From positions 1 to 64,000 of the forward strand of contig NZ_JABWCV010000003.1 in assembly GCF_013371085.1 (NCBI RefSeq): 64,000 nt of DNA. The letters are read 5' to 3'. The DNA comes from Vreelandella maris (GTDB lineage: Bacteria; Pseudomonadota; Gammaproteobacteria; Pseudomonadales; Halomonadaceae). Below, in pieces: positions 43,657-52,647 of this stretch (position 1 is its first letter; each line of letters starts with the position of its first letter). The position numbers and the translations under genes are program-made. The notes under the pieces were generated by a model that saw only the letters and a program-made list of their open reading frames with translations, did no database searches and was not told where the DNA came from.

Positions 43657-44935
43657 TGCGTGTCTCTACCCGGTTCCGGCCTAGCCGTTTGGCGCGGTAA
43701 AGATGTTGGTCAGCGTGTTCAATCAATGCTTCAGCGCTAACCAAAACTCCCGCGGACATGCTAGCAACACCCATGCTAACGGTGAGGTCTGAATGAGCGC
43801 TTGAAAAAGCGTGAGGAATGGCCAGCGACAGCACGGCTTCGCGCAAGCAGTGGGCAACGTCTACCGCGTCATCATGGTCTTGGCCTGGCAGTACACAAAC
43901 AAACTCCTCGCCGCCATAGCGGGCGAGTAAATCCCGTGTAGGGTCAATACACTGATTGAGTGCATTGGCGACCGCACGCAGCGTCTCGTCACCCATCGCA
44001 TGGCCATAGTGGTCGTTAAACTTTTTAAAGTTATCGATATCGATAAAAATCACCGATAGCGGCTGCTGCGTTTGCTGCGCCAAGTACCAGTGTTGTTTAT
44101 AAAACTCATCGAAGTGGCGGCGGTTAGCTACCCCTGTTAGGCCATCCATGTTGGATAAGTGATGTAACTGGTCGCGCTGTTCCAGTCCTTGTTGAAAGGC
44201 TTTCAACAGATGATCCAAACTATCTACTAGGTGTCCTAGTTCATCATGGAGGTGGCCGCGTAACGCTGGTTTGGGCCAATGACCAGGGCGATTGGGATCG
44301 GTTTGGGCAATCGCCGCATGTACTTTGAGCAGTGGTCGGGTAATAAACACGTGGAAAAATGCGATGACCAGTATGCTTAAAATAAACGCTTCCAGAATAC
44401 TGAAGCCAACCACTGCATAAATCCGCGCCAGAAACTGCTGGGTTAAATAGCCTTCTGATAGCACCAGCTCAATCTCGCCGACAATGGCTTCCGGCATGTC
44501 ACTGCCCATGTAATAGAGGAGGGCGGTTTGGTGATGCAGTATATCGCCAAACAGGCGCTGGCTGAGCCAGGTCGATTCCGCCTGTTCGGGGGTGTTAAAT
44601 TCAGCCAGCGCACGGCCAAAATCGTCGCGAATGGAGACCCACGCCACCTCATCATCACTAAACAGCCCGTAGGCGATTTGGTGGGCGAGGTCGGGGTTTA
44701 GTTGGAAGGCGGCTTCGGCGGCGGCCCCATTAACAATCGCCAGTTGCTGGGCAACACGCAGTTGCACTTCTTGGCGCATATTGGTGGCGTGGCTGAGCAG
44801 CTCAATACTCCCCGCCACGCTACTAATCAGCAACGCAATGAGCAGGGTAAGCAGCGCTTGCTTAGTGGTTAAGCTGCCTTTTTTAGGGGCGGTGACAGGG
44901 GCAGAGAGAGGAAACCGCGGGCGAGGGCTTATCAC
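43643..44935 (-). CDS. Membrane diguanylate cyclase (GGDEF domain)
   Basis: This 430-residue protein makes the second messenger cyclic di-GMP from two GTP. It has an N-terminal membrane segment about residues 25-45, a periplasmic region of about 120 residues, a second membrane segment near 175-200, a HAMP-like linker and a GGDEF domain. The active site is RYGGEEF with GGEEF at residues 341-345. The product-inhibition site three residues before the conserved aspartate has proline rather than arginine (PTRD), so feedback inhibition is probably absent. It overlaps the binding-protein gene upstream by 4 nt. Confidence 0.92.
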   Translation of the reverse strand: MISPRPRFPLSAPVTAPKKGSLTTKQALLTLLIALLISSVAGSIELLSHATNMRQEVQLRVAQQLAIVNGAAAEAAFQLNPDLAHQIAYGLFSDDEVAWVSIRDDFGRALAEFNTPEQAESTWLSQRLFGDILHHQTALLYYMGSDMPEAIVGEIELVLSEGYLTQQFLARIYAVVGFSILEAFILSILVIAFFHVFITRPLLKVHAAIAQTDPNRPGHWPKPALRGHLHDELGHLVDSLDHLLKAFQQGLEQRDQLHHLSNMDGLTGVANRRHFDEFYKQHWYLAQQTQQPLSVIFIDIDNFKKFNDHYGHAMGDETLRAVANALNQCIDPTRDLLARYGGEEFVCVLPGQDHDDAVDVAHCLREAVLSLAIPHAFSSAHSDLTVSMGVASMSAGVLVSAEALIEHADQHLYRAKRLGRNRVETRKRPA

Positions 44936-45660
44936 TGGCTTTCCTCCTGCCTATCGCGATGCAGGGCATCCAACTGCGTTTGCAGACGCGCTAGCAGGGC
45001 TTCAGAAACGCTGGGATGGCAGGCGAGATAAAGCGGCGCACGGTGAAAGGTAAACAAATGTTCGAGCGCTATGTTCTGTTCTTGTGCCATAAATTCACCG
45101 GTTGCTTTACCTGTCACAATGACATCAAGCAGGCCCGCCTTTAAGCGTGCGATATTTTCTCGCTCTGAGGGAGCAAGTAGAACATTACTGCCGCTAGAGG
45201 CAACGTAATCGCCTACCGCATCTTCCCGAAAGCTTCCTATACGCCAGTCGCGCAGCTCAGAAAGCGATGTAACATCAAGCTCGCGTTCGGCTAAACTGAA
45301 CGCAGCCCACTCATTGACTACCAGCGGCCCAATCCACTGAAATAACGCTTCCCGCTCACGAGTACGAGTCGTGGAATAAACGCAGTGATTGTCGCTTAAG
45401 CGTGCTTCGGTGTAAGCGCGGGCCCAAGGCAGCAACCGAAAATAGGCCTCAATATCCGCTTGGCGTAGCGCGTTGCGAAGGAGCATCGTCGCGCTGCCGA
45501 TGATTTGGCCTTGGTCGTCCGCATAGTTAAACGGCGGGTACTCTTCCGTGTTGATAGTGAGCGGCATCGCTTGAAGCGGCAGGCTGCAGCTACCCATAGC
45601 GCTGATAAGAGCAACGCCCATGCGGTATCGCCATTGGCAAATTACGTCATTAGCCACCAT
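44932..45660 (-). CDS. Periplasmic solute-binding domain protein (copy 2)
   Basis: This 242-residue family-3 type periplasmic binding protein has a signal-like N-terminus and NTEEYPPFNYADDQGQI, the usual first strand and loop of amino-acid binders. No ABC permease or ATPase gene is nearby. The stop overlaps the diguanylate cyclase start (ATGA), and a paralogue lies 3 bp upstream. I infer a sensory role: ligand binding in the periplasm could be relayed to the cyclase. Confidence 0.86.
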   Translation of the reverse strand: MVANDVICQWRYRMGVALISAMGSCSLPLQAMPLTINTEEYPPFNYADDQGQIIGSATMLLRNALRQADIEAYFRLLPWARAYTEARLSDNHCVYSTTRTREREALFQWIGPLVVNEWAAFSLAERELDVTSLSELRDWRIGSFREDAVGDYVASSGSNVLLAPSERENIARLKAGLLDVIVTGKATGEFMAQEQNIALEHLFTFHRAPLYLACHPSVSEALLARLQTQLDALHRDRQEESQ

Positions 45661-45663
45661 TAT

Positions 45664-46470
45664 TTACCTCTGAGACCGCTCTGCCTGCACTCTGTCTAAT
45701 GCTTGTTGCATCAGCGCTACCAAGCGCTGATCTGTAGCTTGGTTTATGGCAAAGTATAGCGAAGATTCACTGAGCGTGTGTACCGGGATTAAATTATCTT
45801 TAGTGTAGCCTCTGGATTTAGCTATCCAGGCAGCTACATCCTCACTATAAGCCCATAAATCAACCCGCCCGCGGGTCAGCATATTGAGCGCGCTGCGGTT
45901 ATCAATGGCGGGTACTAGCAAATGGTCAGGATAACCTGCTTCCATTAGTGCCTGGGCACCAATATCTTCACGAATTACTGCCACGGTCAGTTCGCGATCA
46001 ATGGCTTGAGCTAACGAATCAATCGTAATCGGCGCGTCACGATGGGCGAGCAATACGACTCGATCTTGAGCAATCGGCCCCACCCAGTGAAAACTGGCCT
46101 CCCGTGCAGGTGTGCGAGTGGTTGAAAAAAGCACCGTATTAGGCTGGCTTAGCGCCATCTCATAGCCGCGAACCCACGGGTAATAACGAATGTCCTGACG
46201 ACTAAAAGGCGTTTTGGTCGCCGCAAACATCTCCTCCAATAACTCAATTGATAGACCGGTTAGCTGTTGATTGTTGACGTTACTACCGACATTACCAGCG
46301 ACATAGTTGTAGGGAGGGTACTCTTCAGTGATAAAGGTTAATGGCGCCAAGGTGAGGGGCGCTTCAGCATATGTGTTAGAAACTATTGCTAGGCAAAGAC
46401 ACAGCACGACCATCAACCTTTTTAAAAGGCATGGACATAATATCCGTGAAGGTGGTGGGACTAATCCCAT
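45664..46470 (-). CDS. Periplasmic solute-binding domain protein (copy 1)
   Basis: The 268-residue frame encodes a paralogue of the next gene: both share TEEYPPxNY, a YYPWVRGYEMAL/LLPWARAYTEAR stretch, TTRTxxREAxFxW and GPI/GPL positions. A hydrophobic signal segment (MVVLCLCLAIVSNTYA) starts at residue 20. An internal ATG at 46413 would shorten it but remove the positive charges before the signal core. It heads the three-gene operon with the second binding protein and the diguanylate cyclase. The ligand is unknown. Confidence 0.85.
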   Translation of the reverse strand: MGLVPPPSRILCPCLLKRLMVVLCLCLAIVSNTYAEAPLTLAPLTFITEEYPPYNYVAGNVGSNVNNQQLTGLSIELLEEMFAATKTPFSRQDIRYYPWVRGYEMALSQPNTVLFSTTRTPAREASFHWVGPIAQDRVVLLAHRDAPITIDSLAQAIDRELTVAVIREDIGAQALMEAGYPDHLLVPAIDNRSALNMLTRGRVDLWAYSEDVAAWIAKSRGYTKDNLIPVHTLSESSLYFAINQATDQRLVALMQQALDRVQAERSQR

Positions 46471-46536
46471 TGCTGTCTACCCATATGATCTATCAGTCAA
46501 TCAAACTTAGAGCAACGCTGGTCATCTGTCACCTCT

Positions 46537-46564
46537 AATATGCCAACGCAAGCCGTGGCATATT
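46537..46564. promoter_or_regulatory. Perfect 9-bp inverted repeat (candidate operator)
   Basis: AATATGCCA (46537-46545) and TGGCATATT (46556-46564) flank a 10-nt spacer. The site lies in the divergent region between the binding-protein/cyclase operon and the MFS gene, so a regulator here could control both. Confidence 0.5.
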
Positions 46565-46612
46565 GCTGGCTCCACCTGCTAGGCTTACGACTTCCTCTGT
46601 GAGAGTAAATTA

Positions 46613-47962
46613 ATGCTGCCTGCTACTACTGCTAAGGCGATGAATGGCTACGCATCGCGTCGAGAGATTTTCGGCTGGGCGATGTTTGATTTTGCCAACC
46701 AGGCTTACACGCTACTGATAATTACCGTGGTCTTTGGCGAGCTATTTACCACGGTCATCGTCGGGGATCGGGGTGATAACTTCCGACTTGCCAACTTCTT
46801 ATGGAGCCTTGGTCTGGCTATCAGCTATCTGATGGTAGTGATCACGGCCCCATTGTGTGGCGCGGTGATGGACTACCGGGCTGAGAAAAAGCGTTTTCTG
46901 CTCATCAGCTATCTTGCCACCGTGGTCACGACGGCCATGCTGTACTTTGTTGAACCCGGCTACGTCATTATTGGCCTGCTATTAATTGTGCTGTCTAATT
47001 ACGCTTATTCCATGGGGGAGTCGTTTATAGCCGCCTTTTTACCTGAACTGGGGCCGCCAGAGTCGCTGGGTAAAATTTCCGGCTTTGGCTGGGCGTTAGG
47101 CTACATTGGCGGACTATTTGCAGCAGGCTTTACTCTGGTGGTGCTAGGTGAGGCAAGCGCGGATAATTTTGAACGTATACGCTGGGTGGGTCCCTTTGCC
47201 GCCGGCTTTTTCTTGATTACCGCCATTCCCACTTTTTTATGGCTAAAAGAGCGTGGTACGCCTCAGCCTCGTGGCGTCTCGTACCGTCATATTGCCTTGA
47301 AGCGGGTGACATCCACGCTGCATGAACTGCGTTATTTCAAAGACCTGGCCGTGTTTTTAATATCGCTGTTGTTCTCAATGGCCGGTGTTTACATCATTAT
47401 CGCGTTTGCATTTATCTATGGTGCCCAAGTGATTGGCTGGGACGAGAGTGTACGCAATATCATGTTTATTATTGTTCAAGTTACCGCGGCGGCGGGGGCG
47501 CTGGGGTTTGGTTGGTTACAGGATCGGCTAGGTGCCAAGCACACTTACCAAATGACGCTGGCGCTCTGGGTGCTGGCGATTATTGCCATCTGGGCAACCC
47601 CGGAGCTTACCCAGTGGATCAACGAACAGTTTGAGGTGCAGTGGCAGGCCCAGTACGTATTCTTGGTAGTGGGTTGCTTGGCGGGGCTGAGCCTTGGTTC
47701 TAGCCAATCTGCCAGCCGGGCACTGGTTGGTCTATTTTCACCGCTGGAAAAATCAGCTGAGTTTTTCGGTTTCTGGGGGTTGGCCAATAAGTTGGCGGGG
47801 GTGTTTGGTATCGTCATGCTGGGTGTGTTGCAAACGCTCATTGGCTTGCAAGCGTCTATTCTATTATGTGTGGCCTTGTTCGTTATCGCGATGCTAATTT
47901 GCGCTAAGGTCAACGAGCGCCGCGGCCGGGAGGCTGCGCTTGCCTGGGAAAACACACAATAG
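46613..47962 (+). CDS. MFS transporter, UMF1 family
   Basis: The 449-residue inner-membrane protein resembles the UMF1/Atg22-like branch of the major facilitator superfamily, with about 12 hydrophobic segments. The start GWAMFDFANQAYTLLIITVV is characteristic, and ASRALVGLFSPLEKSAEFFG is the conserved second-half region. The substrate of bacterial members is generally unknown. It is divergent from the binding-protein/cyclase operon. Confidence 0.9.
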   Translation: MLPATTAKAMNGYASRREIFGWAMFDFANQAYTLLIITVVFGELFTTVIVGDRGDNFRLANFLWSLGLAISYLMVVITAPLCGAVMDYRAEKKRFLLISYLATVVTTAMLYFVEPGYVIIGLLLIVLSNYAYSMGESFIAAFLPELGPPESLGKISGFGWALGYIGGLFAAGFTLVVLGEASADNFERIRWVGPFAAGFFLITAIPTFLWLKERGTPQPRGVSYRHIALKRVTSTLHELRYFKDLAVFLISLLFSMAGVYIIIAFAFIYGAQVIGWDESVRNIMFIIVQVTAAAGALGFGWLQDRLGAKHTYQMTLALWVLAIIAIWATPELTQWINEQFEVQWQAQYVFLVVGCLAGLSLGSSQSASRALVGLFSPLEKSAEFFGFWGLANKLAGVFGIVMLGVLQTLIGLQASILLCVALFVIAMLICAKVNERRGREAALAWENTQ

Positions 47963-48006
47963 GGATAGCTGGGTGCCCCTACGCCCCTACCTCTGCGAGG
48001 TGAACG

Positions 48007-48531
48007 ATGGTGACGCAGACAGCAACGCCAATAGCACAGCGTGGTGGCATCGTCATGATGCTGTTGTTTTGGGTGCTGTTAATGGCCGTTGGGACGTGGT
48101 GGATACACGGTGGCCTGGAGGAGATGATGCGCCCCAACGCCAACATCGTGCATACCTTGCCTGCGGGTGAGCCGATTACCTTAAAGCGTAATCGTGCTGG
48201 TCATTTTGAGGCGCCCGGCCGAATTAATGGTGAGCCCGTCACCTTTTTGCTCGACACGGGCGCCACTTATGTAGCGGTATCGGCCGCTTTGGCCGATGAG
48301 CTGGGCTTGGCGCCGGGGCGCAGTGCTTGGTTTAATACCGCCAATGGCCGAGTAGAAGGTACCTTAACCGAACTGGATGAGGTTTCCCTGGGCGGGTTAA
48401 AAGTGCAAAATGTACAGGGGTCTATTAGCCCTGGCATGGATCGCGACACCGTCCTGCTCGGCATGAGTTTTTTGAACCTCTTGTCGATTGAAATACAGGC
48501 AGGTGAGATGGTGCTGAGCCTTCCAGAGTAG
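48007..48531 (+). CDS. Membrane-anchored retropepsin-like aspartic protease
   Basis: This 174-residue protein has an N-terminal membrane anchor near residues 14-35, a short linker, then a retroviral-type aspartic protease domain with active-site VTFLLDTGATYVAV. The flap and late motif LLGMSFLNLLSI follow. Single-domain retropepsins act as dimers. Related bacterial proteins are called TIGR02281/clan AA proteases, and their substrates are unknown. GAGGT lies 8 nt before the ATG. It is 45 bp after the MFS gene. Confidence 0.87.
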   Translation: MVTQTATPIAQRGGIVMMLLFWVLLMAVGTWWIHGGLEEMMRPNANIVHTLPAGEPITLKRNRAGHFEAPGRINGEPVTFLLDTGATYVAVSAALADELGLAPGRSAWFNTANGRVEGTLTELDEVSLGGLKVQNVQGSISPGMDRDTVLLGMSFLNLLSIEIQAGEMVLSLPE

Positions 48532-48618
48532 TGAGTTCAACTGGTGAAGGTGGAGTTAATAGCAAGAGTTAAACAGCTAGGTTTCAGAAACAGAGTGCCA
48601 ACACGCTAAGGAGTTGCT

Positions 48619-48798
48619 ATGGGCATTGAAGTAGGTGGATTGTTAGGACTAATTTGGCTTGTTATCGTTATTTGGGCCATCGTCAAAGTGGCCAAAAGCG
48701 ATGCAGGTGGTTTTGCTAAACTGATCTGGATTCTAGTATTGCTGTTCTTCCCATTGATCGGTTTGATTGCGTGGTTCTTGTTTGGTCCGAAGGGATAG
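48619..48798 (+). CDS. Small membrane protein with PLDc_N domain
   Basis: The 59-residue product matches the phospholipase-D-nuclease N-terminal (PLDc_N) type of small membrane protein: a first membrane segment (LLGLIWLVIVIWAIVKVAK), a short loop, and a second one ending in PLIGLIAWFLFGPKG. No phospholipase domain follows. AAGGAG lies 6 nt before the ATG. A terminator follows. Its function is unknown. Confidence 0.85.
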   Translation: MGIEVGGLLGLIWLVIVIWAIVKVAKSDAGGFAKLIWILVLLFFPLIGLIAWFLFGPKG

Positions 48799-48823
48799 CA
48801 GCCTAGCTGAGTGCGATCAAATG

Positions 48824-48855
48824 AAAAAGGCAGGCCTGTGATGGCCTGCCTTTTT
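48824..48855. terminator. Intrinsic terminator after the PLDc_N gene
   Basis: A perfect 13-bp stem pairs 48824-48836 with 48843-48855 and includes five T residues at its end. The A-run on the other side may also let it end transcripts of the convergent gene at 48903. Confidence 0.92.
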
Positions 48856-48902
48856 GTTAATTTGAGGCTTACTCACTGAATAAAGGACTACTCAAGAGAG
48901 CA

Positions 48903-49043
48903 TTACTCAATTGTGTCGTTTCCTTCACCGGGTGGTGCTTTATAATGCCCGGGTATTTTTAACTTTTCCCCGTTGGGCAGGTCGCGCACTTGGGTTGGAA
49001 TGTAAACACGTTTAATAACACTTTTCGTTTTGCTACTTCCCAT
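48903..49043 (-). CDS. 46-residue hypothetical protein
   Basis: ATG 49043 has GAGGA upstream with about 7 nt spacing, giving a basic peptide (MGSSKTKSVIKRVYIPTQVR, then a proline/glycine-rich tail GHYKAPPGEGNDTIE). An open frame extends 23 codons further upstream without a ribosome site. I do not recognise it. It has no membrane segment or signal peptide and may be a small cytoplasmic, perhaps nucleic-acid-binding, protein. Confidence 0.55.
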   Translation of the reverse strand: MGSSKTKSVIKRVYIPTQVRDLPNGEKLKIPGHYKAPPGEGNDTIE

Positions 49044-49272
49044 GGCAGGTTCCTCTGTCAAATTGTCGACAGTTAGCGTTTCTACATTAGCTTCCGTTGC
49101 TGTGAGAATCAAGTGTCAGGCCTTCCGTATCCATCAATAAGCGCAATGGTAACGACAGAGGCGGGTGTTTTGATGGTTTTGAGTTATCCTGAGAGCCAAC
49201 AATAGGACACCTGCGTTATTACTGGGTGAGCGGGTGAAAAAATAAACAGCCTAAGCGGAGTGCAAAAAGAGG

Positions 49273-50031
49273 ATGGTAGATCATTTGGAACAGCAGTTTC
49301 AGGCGCTTGAGTCGCAAGAACCTGTCATGCCTGACTATCCCGATCAAGATCATGTCCTGATCATTGAAGATGATCAGCGCCTGGCGGAACTTACCCGCGA
49401 TTACTTGGAAGCGAATGGCTTTCAAGTAACGCTGGAAGCTGATGGGGCGAAAGGGGTTGACCGTATTTTAACCCTGCAGCCCGATTTAGTCATTTTAGAT
49501 CTAATGCTGCCAGGTGAAGATGGTTTGGCTATTTGTCGTCGCGTTAGACCTAACTTTGCTGGCCCGATCATGATGCTGACCGCGCGCACCGACGATCTGG
49601 ATCAAGTCTTGGGGCTTGAGATGGGCGCTGATGATTATGTGCCGAAACCCGTTCAGCCGCGGGTACTGCTGGCGCGTATGCGAGCACTGCTACGCCGCGC
49701 TGACGGGCCTGCACCGGACGGTGAAATGCGGTTGCGCTTTGAAAACCTAGAGATCGATAACGCGACCCGCGAAGCTTGGCTCTCTGGGGAGCGTATCGAC
49801 CTAACCAGCGCTGAGTTTGACCTGCTGTGGCTGTTGGGCCGTAATGCCGGTCGAGTGCTTACCCGTGAAGAGATATTCAGTGATCTACGGGGAATTAAGT
49901 ACGACGGCCAGGACCGCTCTATTGATGTTCGTGTGTCGCGTATCCGGCCTAAAATTGGCGATGATCCTAATCAGCCTCACCGAATTAAAACCGTGCGCAG
50001 TAAAGGTTATCTCTTCGTTAAAGACAGTTGA
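49273..50031 (+). CDS. OmpR-family response regulator (RstA-like)
   Basis: This 252-residue protein has a receiver domain with phosphoacceptor D76 (LVILDLMLPG), acidic pocket residues in IIEDDQ, and the conserved lysine in VPKPVQPR. A C-terminal winged-helix DNA-binding domain follows (LTSAEFDLLWLLGRNAGRVL, SIDVRVSRIRPKIG). The N-terminal 25 residues precede the usual receiver start, so ATG 49327 is a possible start. The stop overlaps the longest kinase frame, and the pair resembles RstA/RstB. Confidence 0.9.
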   Translation: MVDHLEQQFQALESQEPVMPDYPDQDHVLIIEDDQRLAELTRDYLEANGFQVTLEADGAKGVDRILTLQPDLVILDLMLPGEDGLAICRRVRPNFAGPIMMLTARTDDLDQVLGLEMGADDYVPKPVQPRVLLARMRALLRRADGPAPDGEMRLRFENLEIDNATREAWLSGERIDLTSAEFDLLWLLGRNAGRVLTREEIFSDLRGIKYDGQDRSIDVRVSRIRPKIGDDPNQPHRIKTVRSKGYLFVKDS

Positions 50032-50051
50032 TCATGCATAGGGAAGGCATC

Positions 50052-51647
50052 ATGCGGCGGGTGCTCAGTAACGGCTCGTTTTTACGCTTCTATTTGTTGC
50101 TGGGCGTAGCGTTGTTGGTGGTGTTTGTGATTGCGTTAGCAGGGCGTTCGTTTATCGAGCAGGTGCGCCGCGAAGATTACCGCGAGCAGCTAGCTGCGTT
50201 ACCTATGTCGCTGATGACGCAACAATTAGCCGACCAGCCTGCAGGCCAGCGAAACGCTTTGCTTGCGCGTTTTTCCGAGCAACTTGAGTTGCAGTTGACC
50301 CTGCAGCCTATCAACGAAGCTGATCTTGGCTATTTTGAGCGATCACGCCTAGAGCAGGGCAAGATACTGGTCGCCGAGAGGCCGTGGTTATTACAGCAAC
50401 GCTTACCGGGCGATACATGGTTACTGCAAGCTAGGCTTGAAGAGTGGAGTGAGCATCAGTGGCACGGCAGCATTTCTCTGTTGGGGGACTGGCTCGCGGC
50501 TGCGCCCGAAAATGAGCGAGAAAACCGCATCGCCCAGTTGCGCCAAGGCAGCTGGCCGCTTCAGCTATTGTCTACTTTGCCAGCCGGTCTATCGCCCCAG
50601 CAGCAGGCCCAGCTGGAGAGTGGCGGCGTCATCACTCAGTTAGTCTCTGATAAGCTCTCCATCACGCTGCTTTATCAACTGCCAGGCGAATCCCAGTGGC
50701 TGCAAGCTGGGCCTATCTCTCGCGGCGATACACTGCCACCTAATTTGCACCTGCCGCTTCTGGTGGGGCTGATGATCGTGCTCAGCCTGATCATCTATTT
50801 AATTATGCGCAGTATTGAGGCCCGAATGGCGCGGCTAGAGCTGGCCGCGACCAGGATCGCGAGTGGCCGTTTGGAAACGCGGGTAAAAGTGGAAAGCGGT
50901 GACTTTTTAGGGCGATTAGGTATGGCGTTTAACGGCATGGCCAATCAGGTGCAGAGCCTGCTGCGTGGTCAGCAAGAAATGATTCGCGCGGTCTCCCACG
51001 AGCTGCGTACCCCGGTCGCCCGTATTCGCTTTGCCGTGCAAATGGTCGAAGATATGACCGACCAGCCCGCTATTCGCCGGCAGTTGCAGGGTATTGATGC
51101 GGATATTGCCGAACTTGATGAATTAGTCGATGAAATACTCACCTATGCACGTTTAGGCGGTGAAACGGTCAATGGCGCTGAACTTGAAACGTCACTGGTG
51201 GAGTGCCGTGCCATGGCGGAACGCGTGATTGATACTCTTTCACCGCTGCATAAAGAGTTAACGTTAACGCTGGCGGCCGGCCCTGAAATTGAGCTGTTGG
51301 CGGAGCCACGCTATCTTCAGCGCGCCCTGCAGAATTTAGTCGGTAATGCCTGTCGGCATGCCAAGTCTCAGGTGGTGATCCAGCTGTGGGACGAGCCCAA
51401 CTTGGTGCGTATCGATGTCGAAGATGACGGCCCCGGCATTCCGCCTGAAGCGCGGGCGGATATCTTTAAACCGTTCGCCCGACTGGATGACAGCCGCGCC
51501 CGCAGTTCCGGCGGCTACGGGTTAGGTCTTTCGATTGTGCAGAAAATCATGGCCGGGCACGGCGGCAGTGTGACCATCGACACCAGCCCCACCCTGTGTG
51601 GTGCGCGCTTTACGTTGCTGGTTCCCCGTCGCGATCCGCTGGCTTAA
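50052..51647 (+). CDS. Sensor histidine kinase (RstB-like)
   Basis: This membrane kinase phosphorylates the adjacent regulator. The order is a first membrane segment (FLRFYLLLGVALLVVFVIAL), a periplasmic region of about 200 residues, a second membrane segment (LPLLVGLMIVLSLIIYLI), HAMP, a dimerisation helix with the phospho-histidine in SHELRTPVARIRF, and an ATPase domain (N box LVGNACRHA, DDGPGIP, GGYGLGLSIV). I start at ATG 50052 because GGAAGG lies just upstream; ATG 50028 would overlap the regulator. Its 3' end overlaps that of metR by 38 bp. Confidence 0.9.
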   Translation: MRRVLSNGSFLRFYLLLGVALLVVFVIALAGRSFIEQVRREDYREQLAALPMSLMTQQLADQPAGQRNALLARFSEQLELQLTLQPINEADLGYFERSRLEQGKILVAERPWLLQQRLPGDTWLLQARLEEWSEHQWHGSISLLGDWLAAAPENERENRIAQLRQGSWPLQLLSTLPAGLSPQQQAQLESGGVITQLVSDKLSITLLYQLPGESQWLQAGPISRGDTLPPNLHLPLLVGLMIVLSLIIYLIMRSIEARMARLELAATRIASGRLETRVKVESGDFLGRLGMAFNGMANQVQSLLRGQQEMIRAVSHELRTPVARIRFAVQMVEDMTDQPAIRRQLQGIDADIAELDELVDEILTYARLGGETVNGAELETSLVECRAMAERVIDTLSPLHKELTLTLAAGPEIELLAEPRYLQRALQNLVGNACRHAKSQVVIQLWDEPNLVRIDVEDDGPGIPPEARADIFKPFARLDDSRARSSGGYGLGLSIVQKIMAGHGGSVTIDTSPTLCGARFTLLVPRRDPLA

Positions 51648-52548
51648 CCCCCGTTAGCACCGCAAAGGAGGTTTCCCGCGCGGTGCGCAAAAAATCCTGC
51701 ATCCACGGCGCTTCTCGGGTCTCTTCGCGAATCGCCGCATACAGCGTGCTCCATACCCCATGCTCGCCCAGCTTTACCGCGCTGACGTAGTCGCGTTCTA
51801 AATACTCGGTGAGCGCCCAGTTGGGCAGCGCACATACACCTCGCCCACTGGCGACTAACTGCATCATCATAATCGTCAATTCGGCGGTGCGGATCTCCCG
51901 AGGGCGTACATTCGCCGGCTGCAAAAACTGAGTGAAAATATCCAACCGTGATTGCTCAACGGGATACGTGATCAAGGTTTCATCCGCCAGCGCCTGGGGC
52001 TCTATAAAGCCCTGGCCTGCAAAAGCGTGCTGGCGGGCGACGGCTAATAATCCCTCATAGCGAAACAGCGGGGCGTAGTGAATGCCGTCAAGCGGTTGGG
52101 GGTCGGCGGTGATCACTAGATCCAATTGCTCGCGAGCAAGCGCTGGAAGCGGGTCGAAGTGGTGGCCACTGGGAATATCGATTTCCACCTCGGGCCAGTG
52201 ATCGCGAAAGTAATCCACCGTCGGCATTAGCCACTGAAAGCAACTGTGACACTCAATGGCCATATGCAAACGCCCCTGCTCGGTGCCTGCCAAGCGCGCC
52301 AAATCCCGCTCCGCTTTGCGTACCTCGGGCAATACTTGATCGGCTAAGGCGAGCAGCCGTAAGCCTGCGCGGGTAAATTCCACCGGGCGGGTTTTGCGCA
52401 CGAATAGCGGGCTATCCACGCGGCTCTCCAAATCTTTCAACTGATGCGAGAGCGCCGATTGAGTCAAATGCACGCGTTCAGCAGCATCAACTAGTGAGCC
52501 AGTTTCGCGCAGGGCGAGTAGTGTGCGTAGATGGCGTAGTTCAATCAT
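51610..52548 (-). CDS. metR: LysR-type regulator MetR
   Basis: MetR activates methionine genes, mainly metE, with homocysteine as co-effector. The 312-residue protein has the LysR winged helix at its N-terminus (VHLTQSALSHQLKDLESRV) and a two-lobe effector domain. It is divergent from metE, the classic MetR arrangement, with a MetR-box-like site between them. The C-terminal end overlaps the convergent histidine kinase by 38 bp. Confidence 0.9.
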   Translation of the reverse strand: MIELRHLRTLLALRETGSLVDAAERVHLTQSALSHQLKDLESRVDSPLFVRKTRPVEFTRAGLRLLALADQVLPEVRKAERDLARLAGTEQGRLHMAIECHSCFQWLMPTVDYFRDHWPEVEIDIPSGHHFDPLPALAREQLDLVITADPQPLDGIHYAPLFRYEGLLAVARQHAFAGQGFIEPQALADETLITYPVEQSRLDIFTQFLQPANVRPREIRTAELTIMMMQLVASGRGVCALPNWALTEYLERDYVSAVKLGEHGVWSTLYAAIREETREAPWMQDFLRTARETSFAVLTGVKPADRDGEPAT

Positions 52549-52550
52549 CG

Positions 52551-52563
52551 TGATTATTTTTCA
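52551..52563. promoter_or_regulatory. MetR-box-like site between metR and metE
   Basis: TGATTATTTTTCA matches the TGAA-N5-TTCA pattern of MetR sites with one mismatch. It lies right before metR, about 85 bp upstream of metE, consistent with self-repression and metE activation. Confidence 0.4.
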
Positions 52564-52647
52564 TCTTGGCTATTAAAAACTTTAGTTTGATTCATTGGGT
52601 GGGCGTGGCCAGACTGTGCAACATCATTCACGTTGGCAGGTTTTATC

